NCBI GenBank assembly: GCA_964016875.1
Contig: OZ024727.1
Location: 9,266,091-9,330,090 of the forward strand
Length of the DNA stretch: 64,000 nucleotides
Direction of reading: 5' to 3'
From: Fallopia convolvulus
Lineage: Eukaryota; Streptophyta; Magnoliopsida; Caryophyllales; Polygonaceae
The position numbers were made by a program, and so were the translations under genes. Positions 47,101 to 60,426 of this stretch are shown here, piece after piece (within the stretch, counting starts at the first letter, position 1; each line of letters begins with the position of its first letter). A model generated the notes under the pieces. That model did not search any database. It had not been told where the DNA came from and saw only the letters and a list, made by a program, of their open reading frames with translations.

Positions 47101-47742
47101 GAAATTTTTGGGCATTAACGAAACCTCAAAGAGCATGCAAGTTTCTACATCATGTTGGGTTGGATTAAGGTCAAGTCCGTTGGTTCAGAATAGAAATACT
47201 CAAAGCCCTTGTCTCTCTCATTTCCATTTCTTGATTTCTCGTTACTCTCACCTATGGATTGGTTCAGAATTTGTGTATTTCTTTTCCGAATTCTCGTCAA
47301 AGTTTAATGTCCAGTTTTCCAGCTAAAAACGTTACTGATTTAAACTCCCTCACAAAAGCCAAGGTCCAAAAGCGGAAGAAGTGCGAACAAGCATACCAAC
47401 TTCAGCTCCTTTCTCGACAACACAAACGGAGGTATCTACACCTTTCTCAATTGAAAGTTGCTTCAACCTTATCGCCGCCGAAAGCCCCGCCGGACCAGCT
47501 CCCACGACTACGACGTCGTAATTGATCGACTCTCGGCCTGATGCATCATGAAAAATCCTCGTACTTTGTCCGCTGAACAAAACGCCGAATCCGAATCGCC
47601 GAAATTCACGACAATTTGGGGTCTTTGATGGAAAAAATGGAGCGGCGCAACCGATTGAGTTTTGGATGGGCTGGGATTTCGTGTAGCGATAGAGCACGAA
47701 ATGAGCGGATTTGGAAGAGGATGAATGGAGAAACCTCCACAT
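38117..47742 (-). CDS. ETFQO: Electron transfer flavoprotein-ubiquinone oxidoreductase, mitochondrial
   Basis: ETFQO passes electrons from the matrix electron transfer flavoprotein to ubiquinone in the inner mitochondrial membrane, mainly during amino-acid and lipid breakdown. I resolve 18 coding exons: 47742-47397, 46968-46895, 46560-46454, 45569-45488, 45411-45303, 44629-44583, 44494-44420, 43901-43785, 42220-42152, 41802-41710, 41127-41025, 40101-39977, 39738-39689, 39582-39516, 38914-38835, 38574-38446, 38357-38291, 38200-38117. All introns are GT-AG and all phases agree, giving 607 residues. Residues 1 to about 70 look like a targeting peptide (Ser, Arg, few acids). The FAD motif GAGPAG is at 81-86. 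FLYHMNDRQ and YPVFPGGAIIGCSAGFLNVP are family signatures. The 4Fe-4S cysteines are about residues 552, 576, 579 and 582 (NCLHCKACD). I see no defect, so it is probably functional. Confidence 0.96.
42600..42715 (+). mobile_element. Fragment of an RTE-type LINE 3' end in an ETFQO intron
   Basis: The words CCCCATTTTGACCCCCCAGA and CTGGGTCAATGATTG match, on the plus strand, the 3' end of the RTE element seen on the minus strand at about 61240-61290. It lies between exons 8 and 9 of ETFQO and is only about 110 bp long. Confidence 0.6.
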
Positions 47743-47830
47743 GTTTATCAGAGAGAGAGAGAGAGATCAAACAGCGGTGATGAGAGACGGGGAAACGAGA
47801 AGAAGAAGAATTTGGTCAAGCGTGCGATCG
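47743..47830 (-). promoter_or_regulatory. 5' UTR and GA-repeat upstream of ETFQO
   Basis: A (GA)n tract lies at about 47748-47765, just upstream of the start codon on the minus strand (it reads as CT repeats). Pyrimidine-rich tracts of this kind are common in plant 5' UTRs. I see no clear TATA box. Confidence 0.4.
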
Positions 47831-47939
47831 AGTTGAGCAACTGAGCCGTGTCTAAATAGAATTCGCGTTATTTAAATATTAAATTCGCTCAAAGCATCAA
47901 ATTCTTTCCACCAAGTTTTTTCATATTTTGACATGATTG

Positions 47940-48470
47940 CACCCTTAGTAGGGGTGTGAATCGGGTCGGTCAGGTTTGGGTCGGGTCAATTCAGTTTCGG
48001 ATAAGTTTGTATTTAGGTCAAATCTAGATATTTTAAAATTTGGGTCAAAGTGGGTTGGATCATTTCGGACGGGTGCTCAATTAATCGGGCAAAGTCGGGT
48101 TTCGGGTCAATTTCGGTATGGGTCATTCGGTTTTCGGTCCAACTTGAATTCGGATAAGTCCGGTTTCGGGTTTAGTTAGATTTCGTATTTACTCGGGTTT
48201 CGGGTGAGCCGGGTTTCGGGTTTTTCGGATTTTGAGTTAGTCTGATTTCGAGTAAGCCGGATTTTGATTCAGACCATATATCGAATGATTATTTTTTGTA
48301 GTTTAACTACTCTAGGGTCTAAATATTTAATGTAACATTTAAATTAAAAATATAATTATAATAAATATTCACTATTATTAATATTTTAAAACATAATGTA
48401 ATTTTCGGATGGTTTAGGAAAGAGCCAGAGGGTCCATGATTTCCGGTTTGTTGTAACCAGAACCGGGCTT
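47940..48470. repeat. Diverged GGGTCGGGTTTCGG-rich repeat, probably a transposon remnant
   Basis: It starts with TAGGGGTGTGAATCGGGTCG, similar to ends of hAT-type MITEs. It continues with many GGGTTTCGG/GGGTCAATTTCGG words, then AT-rich sequence. I cannot find a matching right end. Confidence 0.45.
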
Positions 48471-48574
48471 AACACAGGGGTAATGACATATAACTACTAT
48501 ATTGTGCACCCCTTCTTGAGGCTATGCCATAAGGTATTGGCCACGACCTTCCTAGGTTAGGAGAGATCAACAAG

Positions 48575-48877
48575 ATGTCAGGAAGGGATGTTAGTATGAT
48601 ATGGTGTTTGATGTCGGACCAGCCTGTAGTTCCGGATTGGATTGATCTAATTATTGCTAGTGTGAGGAAGGCAAGAATGAAGCCTGGGAGGATTAGCTTT
48701 AGGGGCATGGTGACTGTGATTGCTCTCAGTTTTATAGAGATTGACAGGATTAGGGGCCTTTGTGGTGCGCCTCTAGGTGATGGTTGTTGCTTTGATGAGC
48801 GCTTACTTAAAAGGGCGTGTTTGCTTGTTGGGTTTGAGAGTGAGGGGTGGATCTGGAAGCAGGGATCTCCAGGGTAG
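48575..48877 (+). other. Unrecognised open frame of about 100 codons
   Basis: The plus-strand frame reads MSGRDVSMIWCLMSDQPVVP, then a hydrophobic middle and GWIWKQGSPG. I do not recognise the family. It has no clear neighbours of its own and lies next to LINE debris, so it may be a transposon or gene fragment. Confidence 0.25.
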
Positions 48878-49238
48878 TCATATCTTCGCCTGCCTAGGCA
48901 TTTGTAGTTGGAGAGTGAGGGGTGGTTCCAAGATCAAGAAGTATGATCAATATTCACTAAGATTGGATACCCTATTAGAGATAAATCAGCATTGGAACGC
49001 CGAATAGGAATTCTTGCATTATTTTCTTCAGGCATCCACTTATTAGACCAAAAGAAAACCATGTTGCCATTAGCTATTCTCCAACATGATCCTTCGAGGA
49101 GCAGTGCTTTTGCACCCATATACTCCGCCAAGTAAAGTTGGGAGTATGTCCTTATTTGGCCTCAATTATATAAGAATGGCGAAAGTACTTAGTACGAAGA
49201 AATCAAGAAACCAGGGAATCAGAATTGTGTAGTATACG

Positions 49239-49561
49239 CAGTGTTCTAAAAAAGGTATAGGTGGCCGCCTAGAAGCTAGGCGGTGATAAACCGTTCTAAT
49301 TTAGCTCTGGGCACCTACACAGGTTGTGCAGGCTAAGCGGCCGTCTAGCCCGAGGCTGGCTTTTAGGCGGCTTAGGTGGACTCTAGACTTGAATTTATAC
49401 GGAGACATTATGATGGAATTGTTCTTTATTTACATATTCTCACCAATTACAAATAATAAACCTATAAAAAAATTATACTGATCCGCCTCATCTGTCTAAG
49501 CCCCGCCTAGCCGTCTAGGCGCCTGGCCCCATCTCACCGCCTAGTATTTTTTAGAACACTG
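49239..49561. mobile_element. hAT-type MITE
   Basis: The terminal inverted repeat is CAGTGTTCTAAAAAA, matched by TTTTTTAGAACACTG at the right end. The 8-bp flanks AGTATACG (49231-49238) and AGTATACA (49562-49569) differ at one base. Just inside are GGCCGCCTAG/CTAGGCGG words in both orientations. It is 323 bp and noncoding, inserted in the LINE relic. Confidence 0.88.
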
Positions 49562-49962
49562 AGTATACACCAACATTACTTGGCTAGGAGAGCATCATTA
49601 AAAACCTTCATAACTCCTCCAATGAAACTTCATTTCATGTTTTGTTGATCCCAACCAAAACCGAGCTAACATAGCATAAATTTCAACAGTTAAAGTGTCC
49701 GGAAGGCAAAGGACATTGATGATATAAAGGGGTATTGTTTAAAGAATGAACTAGATCATAGTTTCTCGGCCAACTTGCGATAAAAGTTTTTCTTTCCAAC
49801 CATTTTTCTTCTTCCAAATCATGTCCTTGATACAATGAAAAATAGTTTTCTTAGACTATCCTACAATAGTAGGTAAGCCCAAGTATTTAGAATGTCTATC
49901 AACCTCATGAACTTAAAGTAAGCTCATTATTTCAGCCCCTTTTTTGAGGATTAACATTTTTA

Positions 49963-50793
49963 GGCTCCGTTCGGAGACAACGTGTGGGAGCGGGACAAAG
50001 CTTGCCGAAAAGTTTCCGTTGGTTCGGGCGTGTTCGGTAGAGAAGCTTGTGGACAAGCTAGAGGAGCTGAATGGGGCAAGTCCAAGCTGACTTTTTCCAC
50101 CTCCCTCCCCCCAGTTGGACGAGCTTGTCTAGGAGCTGACCAAATTTTTTTTCCCAAAACTCCCCCCGATACCCCTCTCCATATTGAACCTATCAAAACA
50201 CTAGTAGTCAAGTTCTCAAACCAATTGACATCTCCAATCATTCTTCTTCCAGATCTGAGCGGAAATAGACAACGAAACCGGAGAGACCTCCGTCTGCCGG
50301 CGTAGCGCAGGTGAGAGACTCTCCCTTCCAGATCTGAGAGATCCTCCCTCAATTGGAGGTCCGATTCCGCCACCGTCGCCGCCAAGGCTACTAGCTGCAG
50401 TCGGGTCCGAGATGTTGGAGGTCTTCGGCGAGGACTGGTGGCCGCTGGAAATAGATCTGGGCAATATATAATAAATTAATTTTTTTTCCTTTTTAGAACA
50501 CTATCAAACATTTTTCCGGTGGATTATATATACTAATATACCTAATAAATAGTTTCTCTTACCAAATTTAGAAGAAAATGGGAATAGTTATGGTCATTCA
50601 ATCTTAATAGTGAAGGTCATTTTAGTAAATGAATCAAATTCAAATTTTTTTCCAGCTCGTCCTACTGAACACTTATTACAGTATTCAGCTCTTAATTTCA
50701 ATTCCAGCTCCGACCACAATTCCATCTCAAAGTCCAGCTCCAACTATATAATCCAACTCAACTCCAATTTCAGCTCATGCGTCGAACGGAGCC
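49963..50793. mobile_element. PIF/Harbinger-like element or MITE
   Basis: The ends are GGCTCCGTTCG on the left and CGAACGGAGCC on the right, flanked by TTA (49960-49962 and 50794-50796). The 831-bp interior has a moderately GC-rich left half with no recognised domain and an AT-rich right half. TTA target sites fit the PIF/Harbinger group. Confidence 0.78.
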
Positions 50794-51510
50794 TTAGTAA
50801 AGAAAATATCAGACTTCAACATATTAATATTCTATCTGGGTGCTCTCTCATATGATTTGAGAATATTAGTTAAAACTAAGTGTTCACTTGTCGTTGCTCT
50901 AGCAAAGAGTAAATTCATCGGCAAATAATAGATGAGATAATATTGGACCTCCCCTGTTGATTTACAATATGTGTAACTATTTCGTCATGATGGCCTTATG
51001 TAAAAGAGTGGAAAGAGCTTTTGTGCACATAATAAATTAGTAAGGTGATAATGGACATCCTTGTCGAATACCTCTCGATGGAATGACCATGCCATGAATC
51101 TCGTCATTGAATTTGAAAGAAAACGAGATAGATTCTAGACAACTCATAATTCTCCGCATACACCCTCCTGAAAATCCTAGTCGTTGAAAAGGCACCTTAG
51201 AAACAACCATTCAACGGCCAACCCAGTTATATGCCTTCATCATATCTAATTTGAGACCGAAATGACCTTTTGCACCTTGTGGCTTATTTTTCATGTAATG
51301 AAAACCTTCAAAAGCTAGAAGAGTATTATCCTCGATCACTTTATTGGAAACAAATGCACATTGAGTTTCTCCAATGATCAAACTGAGATACGGCTTGAGG
51401 CGATTTGCAAGGGTTTTTGAAACAATTTTGTAAAGAATTATGCGAAGGCAAAAAAGTCAATATTCCTGAATGTACTTGGGGCCTTTCACCTTCGGAAGGA
51501 GCACAACAAT

Positions 51511-52550
51511 TGTATGATTTGCTGATTGAAGAACCGTGTCACCTCGCCCACAACATTGAATAAATGCAACAATTTTGGATCCTACTCTAGTAGATGGCTT
51601 AGAATGGGGTGCATTTGGAATAATACAAATGGAATTTCTTCAGTAGATGGCTCGGAATCCAGCATAAAATTTATTTATAATGTGATCTTCGGTTCCATAC
51701 AATCAAGTATAGCAGCAACCCATGAGCAACGTAAGTAACCAGCGAAGCGAGGAAGGACCTAACCACTTAACTAAATGACTAAATGCGCGCAGTTTTGATT
51801 TTTAGTAGCACATCAAATCTTCTACTCCCTAAATATACTCCCTTCTATACTCCCATGCAACGTGATTGAGTGATGACTTTCCAAATTACATTAAAAAAGA
51901 AACTTTATTCATTTATGATTAGGGAGTAGAAAAATCACCCTCCTTGATGTCATACATCACTATTTTGCCGCTTAGAAATATTGTCTTGTTATTATGAATG
52001 AATTTGTCATGCCATACATCTTTTTGGGTCAGTCTCCATGAAAATTGATATGCATCTTATGGAACTTCTAAATTCAATCATAACTCTTCGCTATTCATTT
52101 TGCTGGACAGTGATTGGCAAGAGAAGTATAATTGGACAGGATTACAAACCGTGAGGTTCTTCAGGGACGAATGGATATGTTGACGAACAAGTTTTACACC
52201 AAACTAAAGACAACGAAAGTTGTAGAGAGTATAGCAGGAATTAAGGTACAACAGCTGATATTGCTAGGAAGCCAACAGAGATATAACGGCGCATGATCAA
52301 AAGCTAGGAACCAAACATAACATTTCCCCTCTTAACTTCATTATAAATTATAGATTTCATTGACAGATTAAATTGAAATGGCTCTAGGCCTTGCAAATAG
52401 AAAATATATCCACAATTAATTCATCGAAACATGGAAGAAGTCGATTGATTCTATTGACATCATCATCAACCGAAGTTTGATAAAACAAACAAACAAATTT
52501 AAACAATTAACCACGATTTACCATTTCAGTTAAAACTTCACACATCATAA
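51511..52550. other. Intergenic stretch and 3' UTR of the golgin gene
   Basis: No gene or transposon end recognised. The part nearest 52550 is the likely 3' UTR of the minus-strand golgin gene. Confidence 0.5.
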
Positions 52551-55500
52551 TCAGTTTTCTTCATCATCATCCTCATCCTCAGGCAACCCAGATTCATCAC
52601 CAATATCTTCAAGAAGCTTATCAACATCTTCACCAAGCTCTTCCAACCGAGCACTCAGCTTTTCCACTTTACTCTGTTCTTGGCCAAGACAAACAAGCAA
52701 ATCATTCAACTCTGCCTCACTCTCCTTTTGAGCCTCTTCCCTGGCCTCTGCCTTAATAGACTCAATGTCCAAGTACGATGACGAGTCTCTTTTTCCTCCT
52801 CTCAATTCCTCTGCCTCTCTTTCTAGATGATAATTCACCTGCTCAAGGCTATTATATGCATCAGACAATGATTTGAGATCAGATTCAACTTTCCCGGCTA
52901 GGTTTTTGTACATGGCTGCCTCTGATTCCATTTTTGCCTTTTCGGTTTTGAGAATCTCTACTCTTTGAGAAGCCTCATGGAGTTCCCTTCTTAAGTTTTC
53001 CACTTGGACTCTATCTGGGCCGCTGCTCGGTGGTCTTGGCTCAGATGTTCGACCTGTCTTGGCCAAATCTTCTGCCAAGCTTGCGTTGCGGCTCAATAGG
53101 TCCTATTTTGAATAAGATGGAGAGAACAATAATGGTTAAGAATCAAACATTAATTATATAGTACTGATTTGCATTTTCAAACTCAAAATTCTGGAAAACC
53201 AGTGATGGTGCAATTTTCACACCAACTCCTAATTCTTGAATTAGTAGGTGAAGGAACAAATAGCCAAAGAATTAACATCAAAAGAAAAAAGAAATGCTTC
53301 AGAGTGCAACATAATTCAAAAAACCGAGATTTTGACCAAATCAAAGGCTGCAGAAATGAAATAAAGCATGATGGTAGTCAAGCTTTCTATTAGCCTGGTA
53401 CACATGCATATCAAGAGGCAAATAATTTAGGCTTTATTTGGCAAATCCACATTATAAAGAAATTTTTAGTCATAACGTAATTTTTGGAAATAAGATGTTT
53501 TAAGGCCTTGAAATATGTCTTTTAAAAATTATGTAATTTAGCATCAAACTTAATCAAGGATAAAGAAAAGCTGTGAATTTTGTATTTGATATCCACTCAT
53601 TTCTTAGGATATTAAGGTTTCTAGTTCACTTCAGAGGCTAATGTATGTTTACAGTATATTGTGGTAGCAGCTAGCAATAAAAAAAGCAAGGAATAAAAAA
53701 AAAGGGTTCAGGGGCGAAAAAAAAGATGTAAAAAGTTAGTTTACAGTAAATTACCTGAATCTCATAGCACTGCTTCTGCACGAAGGATTTGAGGCGATTG
53801 ATATAATCCTTGTCACTTTCCCCGCTACTCTGTTCCAACTCTGCAGGAATAACTGCCACACTGCTCTTTGGGCGACTATATACCAAAACAACTCTCTCTC
53901 TAATATCAGCCTCCAATTTCTTAACCAAAGCACGGAATCCGTCATCAAACAATGATTCAAGGATTGGATGGTCCTGATTGCTTTGAGCAATTGCAGCACC
54001 ATTATCATCACCATCCTGAATTTCAGCCATACTAGCAGATGGAGATCTCGTCATGGGTTTGCTCTGCTCTGACTGCTTTGTTGAAGAGAAAATGGAGCTC
54101 TTTTGCATCTCATCAAACTTCAAAAAGTAAGATGTAAACCCAACTTTTTGGCTGATTGTGTCAGCAATGGCAAAAGCATCTTTACTATTTTCAGTACACT
54201 CGTTGTAAAGAACACATTCTCCTAATAGGATGGCTGCCAAACCCCTTGTGCACACTGTTGTGGATTGATTGGATACTAGCTCCAAAAGATATGTAAGATG
54301 AGGCCGTGCGTCCAGGAAACATTGTACAGCTTTTGGGTAGTCAGCTAGCCAAGTGACCAAAAGTTTCAGGATAATTGGTTGGACATAGAAGTACTTTTTC
54401 CCATTTGACTTGTCATCATTAGCATTTATGGAAGAAGCAAGAGCCAAATATTTCACCATACGGTGCATCAGTGGCTCTGTGCCACCTAGAGAGGGAACAG
54501 GTGCCTCAAGCTCAACTTTTAGAGCCTGCAAAGAGTCATATAGTTACAAATATTGTCACTTAGAACCAAATCCATCAGACTACAACTTATTTAGTCTCTT
54601 CTTTAGAATGAATCAGTAAATGAAATAAAATTGAGAACCAACATTCACATCAGCTAAGTGCATCTTCGACACAATACATGTTAATTATTGACATGGCATT
54701 CACACCATCATACTACATTGGTGTATATTCACTATACTAGCAAAAAGGAAATGCAAAAAGATGAATGAACAAGTACGGGTCAATGAAGTCATAAAATAGT
54801 TGTGCTTAGTATATGCTGATTGACATTCTGATGTACTGCAGCTAAACTTGCTATTCCAGTTATGGGATATTGCATACTGCAACTATGGTCATGAATAGAA
54901 AACAAATGAGCAAGTATACTTACTCTTTCCTTGCAGGAAATATTATCCTCCAGAATATGGGAGAAAACACTAGCAGCTCGACCGCAGATCTGAGACATCA
55001 ATAGGCATCACTTAGGACTTTTCAGAACAGGCATTTTATATTCACATAGGCTGTGCAGAGCTATATTTGAATTTCTGGTGTCACAAAGTGAACAGGAAAT
55101 GCAAGAAGATGAGAAGAACAAAATAACTATGTTGGCATTCCTCTGGCATTTAAAAGTACCATATCCAAAGGCGGACTAATTTCAACTCAAGTCAAATAAA
55201 ATGGCATATCAAGTTCAAATCATGGCTTGCTCAGTGCATACACTAGTTTATGCTATTTGACTGAAGAACGCTAAATTAGTGCTGACAAGTTTGTAATTAA
55301 CTAGCATCTACAAAGTCTAGGTACTCGTTTCATTTGCCAATTTTTAAAATGTAAGAAGGGGAGAGTTACCTCAAGATCTCCATCATTTTCACTCGCTGTA
55401 AGGCCACGTAACAGAATGCTGCATGGGTATAAAGACTTCTATTACTAACGAACTAAAGTAATTGAGATGAAAGCAATATGGAGAAGGTAAATCACATCAG

Positions 55501-58500
55501 TTCCAAAACAAGTCTGATCTCAGGCATCAATGAAAATTATTAAAGCAAACCTTCCGAAGGACATGCTTGTATCCTCTTCAAGCAGATCATGTTTTCTTGA
55601 ATGTTGTTGAGGAACCAACGTAGATGCTAACATATTTTGACCATCAGGATATTTCTGTTCAAATGATGAGACACGTACATACATATCATCACTATCAGGA
55701 GCAAAACTGAGGCATAGACAAATCAGGAGCATTTCCTCTCCATTGACTCTTTTAACAGAGTATGATTTAAATGAAATGGTATCAGACAAAAGAAAATGAA
55801 ATACGCCCAACCTTACAGAAGTTCTTGAGGACATAGTCAGCTGCAACAAATTCTTGGACACTAGAAGTTCTCAGAATAATTCTCAGGATAGCAATTCTAG
55901 CAGGTTCGACTTCTGGCTCTTCACCAAGAACTTTGTTAGCAAGGGCATTTTTGTTTGCAGGATGCTCAGCAATCAAGTCTCCAATGCATCGCAGTGCCTA
56001 GAAAACCCATTCAAGATAACCATAAACCTCATCTTCTTGAACAAACTTGTAAGGGTCTGCAAAAGAAAACTCACCGCACAACGCACAGAAACTGGAGCCC
56101 AATGGCTTTCAACACCTAGCATCAGTAGATTGTCCATAACCCCTTTCTACAAAGAATCCATCAAATCATATCATGATCGCTGAAATAAGATGACTGCTAA
56201 GACTGGGGCCTATGAAACTTGTGAAGGATGTAAACAAACCTGAACCAAAACTGTTCTATTGGTGAAGTAGTTTCCATCTTTTGCATGTTGAGTCTCTGAA
56301 CTACCCATTGCGAGTAAATTAACGGTTTCCACTGCACTGAGCAGATTTATTGTCTAGAGGAATGCCAAGATTTCAGGACAAGGGAATGCAAGTAGAGGCA
56401 TAAAAGCAGAACATCAATGCATACTGAAATTGCATAATGGCAAAATAATATGGTAGAAACATACGAGTGTGTAACCTTTTGTTGGGTAAAGCTGTAACTG
56501 CTTCCCCGGAGCTTCAAAAGTGATATCACGGGATCGAAGCCCATAGTCTCTCTCAATAGAGTCTAGGCAATAAAGCATTTAGTTATTTGCAGATACATAT
56601 ACGGCTATTGGTGAGGACAACAAAACCTAGGTGAGCCACTTACCTGATTGGAGACATTATTACGCAATATATTTTTGAGCAGTTCGAGACAATCCTGCAT
56701 GTACACAATAAAGTACTTTTATGAGGGGTGCTAATTCAGCTGAAGGTTACAGAATGTTCAATTTAGCAAGAAAGGGTTAAATAAAGGCTTGAGCAGAGAA
56801 ATGGGGCATCTATATCTAGAAAAAAAAGAACTGGCTTAAACTGGAGCAAGAAATTTTGAAACCGTTTTTCTGCTGTTCTGTTTTGGTGTACATATTGGAT
56901 CACAGGGTATATATATGAAAAAGCTAAAATGCTGGATAACAAGCCATCATCTATAAAGTTGTCAGCTATCACTCAGCAATGGCATGTGCAGATGCAGCAG
57001 TGATAGAATACCTGCACAACAACCCCACCATCTGAGCCCCCTTCTTCTATGATGATGCTAAAAATCTTCTCAAAAGCATTTTCAAACACCACAATTTTTT
57101 GAATTTCCTGTGCAAAAGGATATTCTGTAATTTGCAGCAAGCCAAGGTAAACCAGCCAACTACAAGTTTTACATCAATAGGACGGTAGGACCTCACCTCA
57201 GCTTCACGAGTCAAAAATGTAAGAAGCAATAAGGCCTCATTACGTATGACCTGCAAGGATGGTCACACAATTACCCTTGGCAGAACAAGAACAGTGGTGT
57301 CAAAAGATGGATACGACTATCAAGATAACTCAACGATATGCAAGTAATGTAACAAAGGAAAAATGTCTGCTACTGTTTCGAGTTTGTATATGACCCAGAG
57401 AGACAAAAGGCCCATAATCACAAAACTAAACATGAACTTATCAAGGTTACAAGCCTCTCTCAAGATAAAATCTCACAAGATCAATACAATAAAATTTACA
57501 GCAGTGTGGGTGGGGTCATTAATTTTAAGCATACAGAAGAAACAAGATGTAATATTTATTAAAAACATAATTCTTTTTTTTTAAAAGATGTGCCTATGAT
57601 TTCCTTCAATAACTCCACAAAATAATCAACAAAATCTAAAAGAGAAGTTATGACACACAGAACCAAAAGCAAAGACATAGTAAGTCAGACCATCCCTTAC
57701 CTCACGACCAAGAAGCATATCCATCAGCCGAGTTATACCACGAGGAGTAGCCAGAATCACTTCCTGTAACCTTAACAGGGTCTCAGCAGAATATAACTAC
57801 CAAATAATACAAGCAATTTTCTCACTTGGGAGAGGGACAAACAAAATTGCTTGAACATACCTGCTTGGTGAATTATTAAGAAGTGCTGTCAAAAGTTGGA
57901 GTGTATAATAGCGAATGTAAAAGTCATCTTCTGCCTGCCAAGACTAGAACAGTAAGTTTTTTGGATTACAGGAATAAAGATTCTATGATGTAGTATCTTG
58001 TAAAACAGGGAATTCTCACCAACAAACTGAGAAGAAGAGAAATACTATCAGCTTCTCTAGACAGCAAATCTGCATTCATAGTGGCTGGCTGAACATCATT
58101 TTTTGGTGCTTTGGCATAATTTAAAGGTGTCAAGGCCCCCAAAAGTGTTTCTAAAGCACCCCGAACCTGCAAATCAAAGGAAAGAACGTTTTGGGTAATT
58201 TGGGTTTTCATAAAAGCAAATTGAGCCCCATAATGATAAATCCAAATGAGATGCAACATTAATTGTATTCAGAATACTAGATTACCCTTTTTACTATTTA
58301 CTCCTGTAGAAAGGAAGCATTCACTAGGAGAATAATGCACGTATCCAGATGATCATGGTGCAGAATATTGGTATTACTGTATTTTCTAGCATCCTAGTTT
58401 TATTACTACAGCATGAATACAAGAATACATCAATGAAGATATGTGTCGTTTATGTATTGCTTTACAGAAGAAAAATGGCAAATCTTTCTTCCATGTTGAA

Positions 58501-60426
58501 TTATTTTTTATTTCAATTTCGTTACCAATAGTTATTTATTTAATGAATTCTATGTTGGCATAAGCTAATAAAGCACAGAAACAGGTCCAAAAATGGTTAA
58601 GAGTTTATAATTTTGATCATTGAACTAAATTACAAAGCCTAAGCAATCATCCACAATTAAAAGAGGAGCTAAAGTGCAATTAATTGGAATGAAGAAGATA
58701 ATCAACCATTTCAACATCATCACGCTCCTCCTTCAAGACACTTTTCAACACGGGAAAACCTGCAACAAATCAAATTATCAAAACAACTTTACAGTTACTC
58801 AAGATCGGCAACAGGGATAATACTCTCGCCGTTTAAAAGTTGAGAAAGTAGCCAACCCATTGCCCCAAAGGCCAGCTGAGATGCATGACTTTCTGCAACA
58901 ACCGACTGAAGCTCTGTCAAAGCTGTCCTTCTATCTTCAGGCTTGGTTCCATTGTTAATCCGATCAAGCAAGCGCTCCACATAGCTACAATAGAAATTCA
59001 ATAAGGATGCATGCTTAGGAAATGGATCCACATTCTAACTATAACGACTTGAATGATCTTATAATATTGAATAGAATATAAGCTAATGGAAGGCCTCAAT
59101 CCAGTCTTTCATCATACAGAATCCCTCTTTCATTATAATTACATATTATAGCAGAAAAGTTAAATTAAAAAAACATCTACTTAATGTGTCCCACAAGAGA
59201 TAGGGTCTGGGGGTTGAGTTGTACCCTTACTCCGAGCAAGTCGAGAGAATTTTTCCAAAGAAAAGTTCAAATATTGAACTATATTTTAAAAGAAAAAAAA
59301 ATATGATAATCTCAAAATCATGCAAGGTATTCACAACCTTAAATGCACATAATTTATACATAGATGAGGGAATTTTAGCAAAAAGTGGGCTTTAGATTAC
59401 CTATCCTCGTTTGAACTAGAATCATCATTTCCAAACATAAGCCCTACAACTCCCTGCAAACACAACATAAATATTCATAATCTAAAACTGGAAAAAAAGA
59501 AGAAGATGCAACTCCATTAATACACTTGTCTCCTCGGTAATTTGTTCAACTTGCTGCACTCAAATGAACTTCATATAACACTAAGATACCAGAAAAGCTC
59601 TATGCAAGACCCCCTTTTATAGGGTGCAGCCTTTGAAAATGGTGGGAACTTTTTTGCACATTTCTTCTACTGGAACTACATTTGGCAATTTTCATGACAA
59701 GTTATCATCCATTAGCAACTCTGTAACATATTATATTTTATTTCAATTTCTCTTTCAAGCTTGTATAAAAATATAAAATAATCATGGTAAGCTTCTACGT
59801 AGACAGAAGACCTACTGACATGTTTGAATCAACCAGTTGAAGACTTTTTTCTTTTATTGAAATCAATGTCGAATTAAGGCTAAAGGCTTATTTACATCCA
59901 TATGCTGATACGCAGATCCAATATTTCTACCAAGGTCCAGCCAATACAACCCACCCACCCACCCCACCCCCCCAATAATGAATAATGGTTGAGCAGGTAT
60001 AAAAAGCAAACATATAGAGAAGTAATACCATTATGTGGGACAGTGAGAGAGTTGTTCATTTGGTACAAATAGGAATTGGTGGTCTTCTTCCAGTTGAACT
60101 TCTTAAGGGATTTTAAGAGTTATTGCCATCTTTCTGTAAACTCCATCTTTCTATAAAAAAGTACTTAATGTTTTATCAAAAAGTTATTTTTATTGCCATG
60201 ACTAAAACATATATTTGAAAGTCTCCGGATGTGTTTGGCAGCATATAGTTTAAATTATCTTATTTTTATATGAGCACATTATTAACATATGAGATATCAG
60301 TTACCTTATCGGGCTTGTCAACTACCTTGTCAAAATCGTATACATTATCAACATGCTAACCAAACCTTAAACTCATCCAGCCAGAGAGAGAGAAAGAGAT
60401 ACCTTGTATCCAGAGACCAAATCCAT
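52551..60426 (-). CDS. GC6: Golgin candidate 6 / MAIGO4, plant p115-Uso1 vesicle tether
   Basis: The plant counterpart of p115/Uso1, a long tether at the cis-Golgi that helps dock ER-derived vesicles; loss in Arabidopsis (MAG4) disturbs transport of seed storage proteins (established knowledge). I resolve 19 coding exons: 60426-60403, 59453-59401, 58984-58857, 58759-58707, 58166-58020, 57934-57861, 57770-57701, 57250-57197, 57107-57012, 56694-56644, 56562-56476, 56353-56240, 56146-56075, 55997-55812, 55654-55551, 55418-55370, 54989-54924, 54525-53755, 53102-52551. All phases agree, giving 916 residues. The armadillo-like Uso1 head covers about residues 1-690 (for example ALETLLGALTPLNYA, VIRNEALLLLTFLTREAE, IVLKLLVTW-like ILKLLVTWLADYP). 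The tail (about 735-890) is coiled coil, ending in an acidic stretch. The start used is MDLVSGYK; an in-frame ATG four codons upstream (60438) is possible. Confidence 0.96.

Larger units (their letters stand above)
48930..51510 (-). mobile_element. Decayed L1-type LINE ORF2, carrying two MITEs
   Basis: On the minus strand the RT core reads in pieces from the right. First comes NSFYKIVSKTLANRLKPYLS (about 51350-51440), then GETQCAFV, GAKGHFGLKLDMMKAYNWV and IPSRGIRQGCPLSPY (about 51040-51080). The next parts lie at about 49570-49930. The segment GAKALLLEGSCWRIANGN lies at 49040-49120. Many stops and shifts are present. Two MITEs (49239-49561 and 49963-50793) interrupt it. No endonuclease was recognised. 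Confidence 0.8.

Noticed and set aside
49960..50385. Minus-strand 141-codon frame inside the PIF-like element
   Set aside because: No recognised transposase or Myb-like domain; its left end coincides with the terminal repeat, so it is probably not a gene.
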